From positions 17,603,765-17,667,764 of the forward strand of contig NC_091137.1 in NCBI RefSeq assembly GCF_041381155.1: a stretch of 64,000 nt of DNA, read 5' to 3'. The notes beneath the pieces were generated by a model that was not told the DNA's origin, did no database searches, and worked only from the letters and a program-made list of their open reading frames with translations. Position 1 is the stretch's first letter; each line of letters begins with the position of its first letter. This document shows, in pieces, positions 24,901-37,615 of the stretch. The translations under genes were made by a program, and so were the position numbers. The stretch is from Argopecten irradians (lineage: Eukaryota > Mollusca > Bivalvia > Pectinida > Pectinidae).

Positions 24901-27900
24901 ATATGTTAGGTCAGACACCTAGTGTAGTGTTGTAGATATTTTGCTTTGGCTTTGATAATGCTGTAGAACATCGTAACGTTATTATGCTACTAACATGTAT
25001 TACTGAACATGTCAAAAGAAAATATGTAAATATGTTATTAAAAAATGTTTAACGAAATATTTCTGGATTTAAATTGTGTTGCGTTATGCAAGGACGTAAT
25101 GACACTTATAAATCCGTGTGTTTTGATATAAGTTTGTCAAAGAATTCTTTTATTATTATCTTTAAATCTTCATTTTTAATTGGCCTTTAAAATGCACATT
25201 CCTTTGTTTTTTATTATCATTGATTTATACTACATAATCAGACAAAACTGAGGAGTTATAAGGCCAAGAATTTTAAATTTTCAATATAATTTACCTTTTC
25301 ATTCGCATTATTCGGTAATGGTGGTCAGGATAACAAAGCAATAGTTTGAATGCATAATTTAATTTCGTAGTTCAGTAAGTTTAGTTAAATCTATATTTTT
25401 TTCTCCAATTTCTCTAGTTTTGTACCTTTTAACCGTTAATAGATAATAATTCAATTTTGCTTGTTACGAGCATTTCCATTGGATTACGAGCATTTCCATT
25501 GGATTAAAATTTACTTTATCAGCCCATAAAGGAAAAATGGCGTCGCCGTTTGTGACGTTGCTTCTGATTGGCTGAGATGACGACGTAATGATTTCATAGA
25601 CAAAAGAGTCCCAAAATGGATTTTGAGTATTGAAGAGATGATCTTTATATCTGTGTGTACTGTCATCATATACCGCTTTGTGGTTTATTTAGAATACACT
25701 GAGATTTTTGTGTTATATCTCCATAACATAAAAAAATCTATTCAAGTTAATGTTAATCCTTAATTGAAATCATCAATTTAACCGTATCAACAGCAAATTG
25801 GGCTTTATTTACATAACCTGGGGAGCAATTTAGGGTCAGATGACCTCATTTTTAACTGCTTCATTGTTAGATTATTGTGTTCACGTACAACACTGTTCGA
25901 TCAAATGATAATCTGACAAAGGTTCACTTTTCATCGACATTTTATTTTTTAACAACAATTGATATTTTCCGACGAACGTAACACAATTAGACACATTTTG
26001 AAATCATATGAGAATCAAGCAATGCAATCAGATCAAAGTCGTGTATATCAACAATGGCGTCTCGTCCCAGATATATGTCATATAATCGACAGTTCACGGT
26101 CACGTGAATCACCTTGGGAAGATCAAGGTCACGCGAATTAACACTTCAAACCATTCAAATCAAACGAATTTCGTTTTTCAATGCAGTAGAGCATACAACA
26201 TTGTCAGTGTATTAAAATAATTGCTTATTTACTAATTTGGCTACAGGCACAAAATATCATTCACTTTAAGGCAATGGCTGGTATCGTTTTGATTTTTTTT
26301 AAAATATTGTTTTAAATACAATTATTGCACAAAACTTTTCAGGCCATATTGATCCAGACCAAAACAAGTAGGAATAATCAGAACAAATGTTGAAAAAAAA
26401 CCAATGAAATATAATAGAAAAGATAAATTTGTTTGAGTAAAATATTTTAAATGTGAAAATTTAACCAAAGGAACAAGAAAGTTATTTAAATTCGAAACCT
26501 AGGTATCAAAATCAGCAACACAATATCATGAGAACAAAGGGTATTGAAAATTGACTAGAATTCCACTTAATCACTCATACATTTCTCTAAATCTGTTTGA
26601 AATAGAAATAGTATAGTAGAAGTAAGGTCAAGGAAACAAAATATGTAACGGATCTATAACTCTAAATTATCACAAAAATGGAAAGTATGTTTTTATTTGT
26701 TAGAAATTTACATCCTATTATATCTATTAAGGGTACTGCTACATGTGAGTAAAGAAAGGTCTTCTTTTTTAACTTTTTATCCTGTATATTGTTCTTTCAT
26801 GTATTCAATATCATTCTTTTACTTTTTATACCATATATTCATGTATTCAAAATTATTCCAAGTCATAAAAGGTCTTTCAAATGTGCCAAAAAGTGGTTGT
26901 AATAGTAATATCATAATATCTTACACCTGGATATTTAAATTATTTTGGCATTTTAATTGTAGCACCTCAAAATTTATTATTTTTTTACCAGGTAATCCTT
27001 CATATTGACCTTATATTTTTATTATCAGTTGAACTGATAATGAAAATATAAGGACCATAGTTGTATTAGAAAAAATGTCCAAGTTAGTTAAAAAAACATT
27101 GTTCAACCTAAATAATATCAAACAAATTGCAAACACAATTTCATCATTATAATGATCATCATGAGATAGAAAAGTTGCTTTATCCTTATTTTGTTAACAA
27201 GCCACAGTACAACTGCAGGGCTAATGATCATGAATTAATTATGCATACTGATACAAAATATGTTGTAGATACATGTTTATGAGTAAAAGGACATAAATTT
27301 GTATTTAACCCAAGACAACATTTTTTATATCATCTATACTACCACAGACATGCATACACAAGGAAACAGGCCAAACAACCTGTAGGTTTATAATTATGTA
27401 CAACCAAAAGCGATGTAGAACTGGTCGTCCAGAGCTTCATCATCGCAGCTAGGTCCATACCAGCACAGCATGCAAGATACGTACAGGTGTAATGTATTGC
27501 AATTGGCTATATAAATGTGCAGTTGTAATGTTATATTGGCTCCATAAAAAAACAGTGTTGTAATATCATATTGACTGCATTAAAATACAGTTGTATCATT
27601 ATATTGGCTCCATAAAAGTACAGTTATCTATTATACAGTTAAGCAATAACAATATTATGGTTAGGGAGATGTAGCATTATGATCTTAAGTACGAAGATCA
27701 TTTTTAATTCCTGGACACTTCCCAAAGAGAAATGTACATACCGGTAAAGAATCCTCGATAAATACAGTTGTGAAGCCAACATAATGGCTTCAGAAATGTA
27801 TACTAAAGTAACTATGACGATGCATTGATCGATGATTATTCTTTAAATCTATAAGACACTTCAACTTTTAACCACCGAATTAGAGCATTTAATTTCATTA

Positions 27901-28476
27901 GACATTTTGAGTCAGTGTAGCATCCAATTGAAATTATAATTTTTGGAAAGTTTCATACATCACATTATCCAATCTAAACCAATATACTGGACAATTTCAG
28001 GTCAGTGTCACCAACACCATAGGTTGCACAATTTCCCACAGCGTCGGAAACCCATGAGTAACTGCTCTATCATTTTGTTTTTCAAAAATTATACTGTGGT
28101 TGCTCGTGGGTTTCCGACGAGGAAATTCTCATTACTTTTACAAAAGTGTTCAAATTTCTAAAATATGGATAGATAAAGGACTAACAGAGCTGATTGTGAC
28201 TCGAGAGAGAGACAGCCACGGAATGGTGACTGAATGTTGAGAAACCAGATTAGTCATGAATGCATGAATTAAACGTTACAATGCTCCTTAAATTTAAAAA
28301 ATCAGGAACCAAAAGTTCTGTGTCCACAAAAGATAATATATCTTATTTTATCACATAATCCGCCTGAAATCCAGTGATTTCGCCCGTGTAATATCTTTGC
28401 GTATGTCACTAGTGTAATATGACCTAATGCGATTTTCATTGGCTGGAAATTCACTGTGACGTCAGACAGAAACAAT
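24901..28476. other. AT-rich intergenic DNA without recognised genes
   Basis: No gene was recognised. A 20-bp tandem duplication (CGAGCATTTCCATTGGATTA) starts near 25467. A more GC-rich patch at 25540-25600 has a CCAAT-type ATTGGCTG with nearby TGACG motifs, and a similar ATTGGCTG plus TGACGTCA pair occurs at 28439-28464. Together these suggest a dispersed repeat, possibly carrying promoter-like motifs. The distal 3' UTR of the minus-strand JAZF1-like gene could extend into this region, but that cannot be shown. Confidence 0.4.
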
Positions 28477-29787
28477 ACAAGAGGCCCAGAGGGCCTGTAT
28501 CGCTCACCTGGTTTGTAATGCCAAGTAATGTTCTGAATACAGGTTCATTGTTTCTTTTCTGAAGGAATTTTAATATTAACCTCTAAATCCCCTATTGGGC
28601 CCCACCCCTCCTTCCCCAGGGGGTCAGAGCCAAAATTTATACAAGTTCTGTTCCCCTTCCCCCAAGGATGTTAATGGCCAAATTTGGTCACAATCCAAGC
28701 AAAACTCTAGGACAAGTAGCGATTTATAGGATTTACCTTTATTTCCCCTATTGGGCCCCACCCGTTCTGCCCCCGGGGGGCCAGAGCCAAAATTTATACA
28801 AGTTCTGTTTCCCTTCCAAAAAGGATTATTTATGGCCAAATTTGGTTACATTCCATGCAGAACTCTATGACTAGTAGCGATTTAAAGGATTTACCTTTAT
28901 TTCCCCTATTGGGCGCCCCCCCTCTCCTGCCCCCGGAGGGTCAGAGCCAAAATTTATACAAGTTCTGTTCTCCTACCCCCAAGGATGTTTATGGCCAAAT
29001 TTGGTTACAATCCATGCAGAACTCTAGGACAAGTACCGATTTTTAGGATTTACTTATAATTCCCCTATTGGGCCCCGCCCTTCTGCCCCCCGGGACCAGA
29101 GCCAAAATTTATACAAACTCAGTTCATATTCTCCCAAGGATATTTCTGGCCAAATTTGGTTACATTCCATGCAGAACTCTGACTAGTAGCGATTTAAAGG
29201 ATTTACCTCTATTTCCCCTATTGGGCCCCGCCCCTCTTGCCCTTGGGGGATCAGAGCCAAAATTTATACAAGTTCTGTTCCCTTTCCCCCAAGGATGTTT
29301 GTGGCTAATTTTGGTTACAATCCATGCAGAACTCTAGGACAAGTAGGGTTTTAAAGGATTTACCTCTATTTCCCCTATTGGACCCTGCCCCTCCTACCCC
29401 CGGGGGGTCAGAGCCAAAATTTATACAAGTTCTGTTCCCCCTCCCCCAAGGATGTTTGTGGCCAAATTTGGTTACAATCCATGCAGAACTCTAGGACAAG
29501 TAGCGATTTATAGGATTTCCTTTATTTCCCCTATTGGGCCCCACCCCTCCTGCCCCCGGGGGGTCAGAGCCAAAATTTATACAAGTTCTTTTACCCCTCC
29601 CCCAAGGATGCTTGTGGCCAAATTTGGTTACAATCCATGCAAAACTCTATGACTAGTAGCGATTTAAAGGAAATGTTGACGGACAGACGGACGGACGGAC
29701 GGACGGACGGACGGACGGACGGACGGACGGACGGACGCCGCGCCATGACATAAGCTCACCGGCCCTTCGGGCCAGGTGAGCTAAAAA
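28477..29787 (+). mobile_element. Pearl/Helentron-like non-autonomous element, 155-bp core x7
   Basis: It starts ACAAGAG followed by the hairpin GGCCC-AGA-GGGCC and GCTCACCTGG (28502-28511). Seven tandem cores of about 155-158 bases follow, each with CCCCTATTGGGCC, a G-run, GAGCCAAAATTTATACAAG and AAGTAGCGATTTA. Next come a (GGAC)n run (about 29680-29735) and a 3' hairpin: GCTCACC-GGCCC-TTC-GGGCC-AGGTGAGC, then CTAAAAA. No protein is encoded; the long open frames across the cores are by-products of a low-stop repeat. The layout (short 5' hairpin, tandem core, microsatellite, 3' hairpin) fits bivalve 'pearl' elements and Helentron-associated non-autonomous elements; the family name is inferred. 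TGACGTCA lies on both sides. Confidence 0.8.
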
Positions 29788-30010
29788 TGACGTCAGGAAA
29801 ATGATATGACATCAGGATTACCAGGACAGCGGGACAAAATTGCGGCTTCTGCTGGATTTTCGGAGTACATTTTGACGTGAATTTCTTTGTTATGTAGGTA
29901 TTTGTAGTTATGAGATAAAAAGTATCTTTAATTTATGTTCATTTCACATGAAATTTTATGAAACTCGTCTCAAAGTTTAATTTTAGCTTGCTAAGGCAGG
30001 CAAAAATAAA

Positions 30011-32066
30011 ACAAGAGGCCCATGGGCCTTAACGGTCACCTGAGTTAGAATATATAATGAAACAAATTAAAGACATATAAACACTTTATGCTGGGCCTTG
30101 AAGTTGGTCAGTGGTTTATAAATTTGACCTTTATAGACTATGAAGAATATTTGCTTCCATCAAACCTGTGAACTTAGGTATTTTTTAAAATTTTAATCAA
30201 TTTGACCCTGTTTGGTCCTGCCCCTCTGGTCCCCCAGGGGGTCATAGAGGACGGATATGGATGTTAAAATGCTATATCTTAGGCTAATAATTCTAATCAA
30301 GTTTGACTAATTTCCGACGAAAATTGGGCAAATAATGTTCACAAATATGTTTTTCCTATATAAACTAAAGTAAACTTGACCCCTCCACAGGGGGTAACGT
30401 GAGACCCCAAGGTCATATAATTCACAGTTTTTATAAAACCCCTGAAGATCTTTCCATCTATAATTATTTGATTCTACTATATCCAGAATTTTAGAAGATT
30501 TTTAAAGTTTTAGCCTATTTGACCCTTTTTTAGCCCCGCCCCTCTGCCCCCAGGGGGTCGGCCAGGACCAATGTGGATATGATATTAAAATGCTATCTCA
30601 GGCTAATAATTCTAACCAAGTTTGACTCATTTCCTATGAAAATTGAGCAAAAAATGTTCATTAATGTGTTTTTCCTATATAAACTATAGTAAACTTGACC
30701 CCCTCCCCAAGGGGAAACAGGAGATCCCAGGGTCATATAATTTACAATTTTTATAAACAAACTTTAAGACCTTTTCATCTAAAAAGTGTATTTGATTATA
30801 CCATTTCCAGAATTTTAAAAGAATATTTTTGAAGTTTTAGCCTATTTGACCTTTTTTGGCCCCGCCCCTCTGCCCCCAGGGGGTCAGCCTGGACCAATAT
30901 GGATATGATATTAAAATGCTATCTCAGGCTAATAATTCTAACCAAGTTTGACTCGTTTCCAATGAAAATTGAGCAAAAAATGCTCATAAATATGTTTTCC
31001 CTATATAAACTATAGTAAACTTGACCCCCTCCCCAGGGGGAAACGTGAGACCCCAGGGTCATATAATTCACAATTTTTGTAAAGGACCTAAAGACCTTTC
31101 TATTTATGAAAAGTATTTGTTTCTACCATTTCCAGAATTTCAGAAGAAGATTTTTGAAGTTTTAGCCTATTTGACCCTTTTTTAGCCCCGCCCCTCTGCC
31201 CCCAGGGGGTCGGCCAGAACCAATGTGGATATGATATTAAAATGCTATCTCAGGCTAATAATTCTAACCAAGTTTGACTCGTTTCCAATGAAAATTGAGC
31301 AAAAAATGCTCATAAATGTGTTTTCTCTATATAAACTATAGTAAACTTGACCCCCTCCCCAGGGGGAAACGCGAGACCCAGGGTCATATAATTCACATTT
31401 TTTGTAAAGGACCTTTAGACCTTTCTATTTATGAAAAGTATTTGATTCTACCATTTCCAGAATTTCAGAAGAAGATTTTTGAAGTTTTAGCCTATTTGAC
31501 CCCTTTTGACCCCGCCCCTAAGGCCCCTGGGGGTCAGTCATAGAAAAATTGTTAATAGGATTAAATGGCCATCTCATACTGATAATTCTGACAACATTTG
31601 ACTCATTTCCTATTACAAATGACCAAATAATGCGCAAAAATGTGTTTTCTCAATATAAAGTATAGTAAACTTAACCCCCTCCCCAGGGGGAAACGTGAGA
31701 CCCCAGGGTCATATAATTCACAATTTTTGTAAAGGACCTAAAGACCTTTCTATCTATGAAGAGTATTTAATTCTACCACATCTGTGAGTAGAGAAGAAGA
31801 TTTTTGAAATTTTACTCAATTTTACCCCTTTTGGCCCCTCCCACAGCCCCCTGGGGGTTGGGGACCATATAATTCACAATTTTAATTGGCCTTATGCCTT
31901 AGAAGGTTTGTGCAAAATTTCATTAAAATTGCTTCTGCAGTTTTGGAGAAGAAGTCGAAAATGTAAATTGTTTACGGACATACGACGGACGACGGACGAC
32001 GGACGACGACGGACAAAAGGCGATTAGAATAGGTCACTTGAGACTTCGTCTCAGGTGACCTAAAAA
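30011..32066 (+). mobile_element. Pearl/Helentron-like element with a ~325-bp core
   Basis: It starts ACAAGAG with the hairpin GGCCC-AT-GGGCC and GGTCACCTGAG (30034-30044). About five tandem cores of roughly 320-330 bases follow, each with AGCCTATTTGACC, GCCCCGCCCCTCTGCCCCC, AATTCTAACCAAGTTTGACT and ATAAACTATAGTAAACTTGA. Then come (GGACGAC)n at 31985-32015 and a 3' hairpin GGTCACTTGAGAC-TTC-GTCTCAGGTGACC, then CTAAAAA. The ends are built as in the element at 28477, but the core is unrelated. The last core is the most diverged. It encodes no protein. Confidence 0.8.
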
Positions 32067-33003
32067 TCTTAGACTTGTTTCATAAAATCTAATATGAAAT
32101 GAACACTCATGTAAGATCCTATATATATCAAAACTTAAATAATAGAAGAATATGTTACTAGGATTGTAATACAACATTTGAAGTAGTGCCAAACACAATA
32201 GCTCATAATGGTAAAACACAATATGCTATAAAAGGGGAATAACTCTTACTTTAGTAAAAGAAGGCACATACAGCACCAGCCATTCAGTTTTAAATAGAAT
32301 GGCATTTCATGTTGGTTTTAATTCTAACATTTATTTTTCATTATCAGTTAATACTTCATCAATCTTCAAATATGTAATATTAAGTGAAAACTTGAAAAAT
32401 GTGTAATCACAGCTGAATTCGAATCAATCAAATCAGTTTGAAAGAGAGGAAACAAATTAACAATTTTAATTATCATCGCTTGTGTTCCAAGAAAGACTAT
32501 GTAACTGTCAAAAAAATTGTTTGTACTAATTGCATCTTTAAAGTAAATAATGAACCATTTCTCAATGACATAATGCACAGTTCAAAAGTAACACATTTAT
32601 GCTTTGAATCAACAATGGTAAACAAATAAACAATAACACAGCCTTTGAAAAAATTCTCACCTGATCAACAAATACCAAATCAATCACACTTCAACTTTCT
32701 CTCCAACAAGTAACATTATTTCTTATCCTTACAACTATCAAGATAATTATCATTTATAATGTTTATTCTACAGACAGACAAATTAATGTTAGTCTCTTAC
32801 TTCTGTTCATGTACATAATATAAATCTTCAAATCCTTATACAACTGTATACCTGAATATTGCTACTAGAAACATTTTGATACCTTAAATACATACTACCT
32901 TGCACTTAGCTTTGATTCATCAGGAAAAAAAAATCCTATTTGAAATTACTCATTTCAATCACAAACAAAATGTTCATGTTAATGTTTGCATTTATCTATT
33001 CAA
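32067..33003. other. AT-rich DNA between elements
   Basis: No coding sequence, RNA gene or repeat was recognised. It may be distal 3' flank of the JAZF1-like gene. Confidence 0.35.
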
Positions 33004-34168
33004 ACAAGAGATCCCAGAGGGATCTTGACGCCCACCAAAGATCTATGTCTGACATATATCACATGGATCTTTTCTCTGTAATATGCACGACTACGGTCCT
33101 AGAGGAACATACAGATGCAATTTGAGAACAAAAGGTCCAAGGGCCGTAACGGTCATCTGACTACCTGGAAATAGCCGTATAGGAAATTAATTAGATATGG
33201 TGCCATGGTAGCCAACTTCAATTTTGGATCAACCAGAGATGTAACAACGCTTTGTCAAGACCATATCAGGGTCATTCCAGGCAAGTTTCAGCCAAATCGC
33301 ACTGGCTGAACTTGGGAAGCTCAAAATGTGTTTTCTGATTGATATCAACACTTATTGGGACAATGTCAGTATATTTCAGACAAGTTCCAGCAAAATTGCA
33401 CTGGTAAAACTTGAGAATGAGTTCAAAATATATTTTCAAGATGTCGGGTGTGGCCACCATCTAGGATTTTGGATGGACATTGATATAACAACACATGGTC
33501 ATAACCATGTCAGGATAATCTCATGCAAGTGTCGGCTAAATTACACTGGTAGAACTTAAGAAGGAGTTTTAAAGTAACGATTTTAGAATATTTGACCACT
33601 GTGACCTTGATAGTAGTTATCCAAGCATACCACAGGCCAAATATGAGCACCCTGGACATTTCGCTTAGATTGAAGAATTTAGCCTATTTGACCCCTGTGA
33701 CCTTGAAAGTAGGTCAAGGTCATTAATTTTCACAACCTTAGTAGCCCTTCATCCCAGCACCATACCGGCCAAATATGAGTTCTTTGTTCTTTATGGTTAA
33801 TGAGAAGAAGTCGTTTGAATGAAAAGTTTACGCACGGCGGACGACGCACGGTGGACGATGATGGACGGTGCATGATGCATCCTGACCCTTCATGTCAAAT
33901 GACCTAAAAATCCCTTCAGCATTTTCTGAGAAATAGCGTTAACAAACCTCGACTATCAAAATCTTAGATGGCAGCCTGTCGGCTATCTAATGTTGACAGA
34001 TCGGTCCCGAAATGCAATTTGTACAACTAAGGCCCTATAGCTAGGGGAACCCACATATCAAATTTGAAAATGATTCCTTCAGTACTTTCTGAGAAATAGC
34101 AGTATCGGACGGACCACAGACGAAAAGCAATTTGAATAGCCCACCATCTGATGATGGTGGGCTAAAAA
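33004..34168 (+). mobile_element. Element of the ACAAGAG...CTAAAAA type, interrupted by another
   Basis: The 5' end is ACAAGAG with the hairpin GATCCC-AGA-GGGATC and GCCCACCA (33030-33037). The 3' end is the hairpin AGCCCACCATC-TGAT-GATGGTGGGCT (34141-34163 region), then CTAAAAA. About 380 bases belong to this element; the rest (33128-33910) is a second, inserted element. The remaining interior holds two versions of CTTCAGYAYTTTCTGAGAAA (33916 and 34077), so a short diverged core repeat is present. Confidence 0.7.
33128..33910 (+). mobile_element. Inserted element of the same architecture
   Basis: It begins ACAAAAGGTCC-AA-GGGCC, followed by GGTCATCTGAC (33151-33161), and ends GTCAAATGACC (33894-33904) then CTAAAAA. 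Its interior has two to three diverged repeats of about 150 bases, with phrases such as CAAGTTYCAGCMAAATYGCACTGG, plus an ACGGCGGACGACG-type microsatellite near 33834-33870. The local 3' hairpin is weaker than in the other elements. It lies wholly inside the element at 33004-34168 and so is the younger insertion. Confidence 0.65.
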
Positions 34169-36679
34169 TAGTAATTTAATCTAAACACAAAGTCATTGAT
34201 ACATCAATCCAAATGAATACTGAGAAGGTTAAAAAGTAGCAATGTAGTATATAAGTTTATAATGCTAGTAAGGTAAAATATATAGTGAACAAATTAAGTC
34301 AAGATTGAAGGAACCTACTGTTATTAAAGCTGGAGTCTATCCAGCAGAAATCATCATTATAACATGACACTTAAGACACTTCTACAATTATAGAGAATGA
34401 TATGATTTGATTGAGATTCTAATAAATGACACTTTATAATGAGTATATTTTGTGATATAAAACATTCAATATCTATGTATAACATTTTGCTTAAGTTTCT
34501 ACATATATATAATACAAAATTGGCAATGTGGAAAATGATTGTATAAACATGTATGAAACAAACACTGACTGGAGAAAGATAATGGCAAAGGAATATTACA
34601 GATCTATTAAATGTAGATACACCAACCAAATATGATAACAAACCTGGTGATTGATAAGACTTACAAAAATTACAACACAGAAATTATAAACCATTTACAA
34701 GGCGTTCAATTCCCCAAATAAATTTTGTGACTAACAGTAGAGAATTATCAAATATATTTCATTTCAATTACAGGTATTATCTAGAAAGGTAATAATGAAA
34801 TTTGGAAAGGAGATTGGCATTTTTTATTTTTTATTTTTTTTACTTTGGCAAAGAGAACAGCTATTAATTCTCATTTCAAATTTAACATAACTGCAATTAA
34901 TTTCTTCATTTGTTATTTTAGTAAGATGGGTCACTAACTTTCTTTAATACGAATTTGGCTTGCAATGAATTTGGTTATTTGGTTAAAAGACACAAAATAA
35001 ATATCTTTTAAAAGGTTATGTTCCTAGACATTACTACAGCGTTTATTATCAATGGCAAATGTGGGGTTAACACGACACCTTCATTTAAAGGGGTTAATAT
35101 AGTATGAAAGCTAAAGGTGGGTGATCACAGTGTCATACATACCAAAAAGTAATAATGGATTAAAGTTGTTCTACACTAGTACAAAGATATATATATAATA
35201 TAACTAGTATATAACAATGGCAAGAACAATAATGCAGTTAGAGAATATCATAATTAGGAGACAAAATTCCATCTAATACACCATTTGCAGTATACTGCAT
35301 TCTGAAGCAATACATTCTTAACTTACATAAGTGAGAAATTTATGATTCATCGAAAAAGCATAATAATTGCTTATAGATAATTACAATCAAAGTATCTAAA
35401 GAATGGAAAAAAACAACATAAAATGTACCATCAATATATTGCACGATTATGTATAACTTTCTTACGCAAAAAAAAATGTATACCCGTTTTGTATATTCAA
35501 GCTATTTACACAGAGGCCTTCTTTCTCATTTACCCCTTTCTCGATCATCATCATCATCATCATTACCATCATCATCATCACCATCATCAATTCCATCACT
35601 CAAACAAATATCTACCAGCTCCTCCAAAAGAAATTAAGCACTGGAGATTCACCTCAGAAAACACTTTTTACAATTTCACATAGAAAATAGCTTCTTTCAT
35701 ATCAATAACAGGACAGTATGTTTGTGCTTCCTTTCTATAGTGGTCAGAAGAAATATTCTATACATCATCAATTTATTGTGTCCTGTTTGGTCAAACAACA
35801 ACTTAAAAATCTTTAGATATCATTTATGACAGAATTATATTTGTTTTTTTGTTTCTGAGAAAGTTTCAGTCAAGGCACTTTACTAAGGGATATACCTAAA
35901 GTTAAATCAATAAGGTGATAATTTGCCTTAAAATTAGGTTTATTCATTCTTTCCTATCAGAGTTACTTCCCTTTTTCCGCTCAGTCAGAAGGCACTGGTT
36001 CAGTAGGAATGTCAGACAGATCAGAATGTTTGAGAAACTGTCAACTGTTTATAAATGCACTGAGCAAAGGGATTTTGGGAAGATTTTTTTTAGCTGAAGA
36101 CATCTAAATCCAACAACGATAAGAGTATCAACAATTTTTAGAAAAGTGTTTTAGAAGCATACAGAAAAAAATCTGTTTAAATGAAACTCACTTCAGGTAG
36201 ATGTAGATGGTAGGATGATTTTTTAACAGACCTGGCTTTTTTTTAATATCCTTACACAAAAATATTTCAAACTATTATGCATGACTTACATAGTATAATT
36301 CACAACATATTGATATCTACATATATACAGTAAGGCACTATATCAAAGAAGAAAACTCCTGGGCCCAAAATCATTCAATGGTTCTCAGTATCTACACATC
36401 AGAACTTTTTTCATCTGACAGCAAATTAGGTCACTATACTCAATGGGAGAGTGGCTTTTCTAAAAGTCATTTAATACTTACAGGTTAGAATTTTATCAGA
36501 TTACTTCTCAAAATAGTACTTTAAAATTGTCCCCCCTTGACCACATAAATTCAATATCACCATTAATGAATCATATTTTTGATAAATTCTACCCTCTAGA
36601 TGCAAGGTTTTACAATGACTATTCTTTCATCATGATGTGATGTGAACATTTTTGTATCAAAAATATTTTACATACATAA
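34169..36679. other. AT-rich DNA with a CAT/ATC microsatellite
   Basis: No gene was recognised. An imperfect trinucleotide (ATC)n run with CACC interruptions lies at about 35545-35597. The remainder is AT-rich with short random open frames. Confidence 0.4.
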
Positions 36680-36995
36680 ACAAGAGCTGTTGGAGAACAG
36701 CAAAGCTCGCCTATTCAGAAGAAGTTGATGTTCAAGTATTTACTATTTAAACATGGAAATATGACAAATTAACAGACTCAAAAAAAACCTAAAGGGCCCC
36801 AAATTGGTTGTATTATCACATTCAGCATCCATACACATTAGGAAAATAAAATCATAAACATTTATGATGACTTAAGCTTAGACAATTGACAAAACAGAAA
36901 CTTGCTCAAAAACTTTAACGTGAAATGGGATGCCGACGCCGACGCCGGGGTGACAACATTAGCTCCCCCTATTCTTCGAATAGGCGAGCTAAAAA
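36680..36995 (+). mobile_element. Core-less 316-bp member of the ACAAGAG...CTAAAAA group
   Basis: It starts ACAAGAG with the perfect hairpin GCTGTT-GGAG-AACAGC. AGCTCGCCTATTC at 36704-36716 is exactly complementary to GAATAGGCGAGCT at 36978-36990. The latter also folds back on the local arm at 36961-36974 before the terminal CTAAAAA. There is no tandem core, only about 220 bases of single-copy interior and a short GACGCC repeat near 36932. This is the most compact example of the group in the window. Confidence 0.75.
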
Positions 36996-37615
36996 TGTAA
37001 TATTTTATGCTAATATCCATGAATTAACAGAACTTAAAGACAGCATATTTATATATACCTTGTAGAAGTTTGGTGAAAATGAAACCGTGAGCATGCAATT
37101 TTTCCTAATATCAAAGACAGCTAGAGGGAAAGCAGTTTTCACACCAAAATGAGAACAAAAGTCATCTGATTTGCTATCTGATTCTATCCTGGCCCAGGAG
37201 GTGGTACAATATGGGAAATTTCACCTTTTCAAACATCTGTTTTTATATGTGTGAATTGATGGATTAGTTAATGTCACATACACATGGGATATAAGTATAA
37301 ACTGCCAAGCAAGATCATGATGTTACATTACAGGCATAGGTAAATATGGGGTTAATTAAAATTCAGGACTTTCATAAGAACAGGAATAACACTTTTGTAG
37401 CGTTTTTAAGGTACTGAAATTCATCTTCTAATGACCAGCCGGGTGCACACACTAATAAAGTGAACGCCACATAACTAAGGTACCTAAATTATAGTGTCAG
37501 CACAGGGTTAAAAAGGTGAAAATTTCCAAGTAAATATCAAATAATTGGTAACCGAGATACAATATAATACACAAAGGCATGCAACAGATGGGATGGTTTG
37601 AAGTCAAGGAATGTA
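36996..37615 (-). other. Probable 3' UTR of the JAZF1-like gene
   Basis: It lies directly downstream of the minus-strand stop codon at 37616. AT-rich, with no other feature recognised. Confidence 0.4.

Noticed and set aside
35423-35683. His-rich open frame around 35550
   Set aside because: Caused by the CAT/ATC trinucleotide run.
28477-36995. Classical Helitron call
   Set aside because: The 3' hairpin fits, but the ends are not TC...CTRRT; a Helentron/pearl-like assignment is the better fit and is kept as inference.
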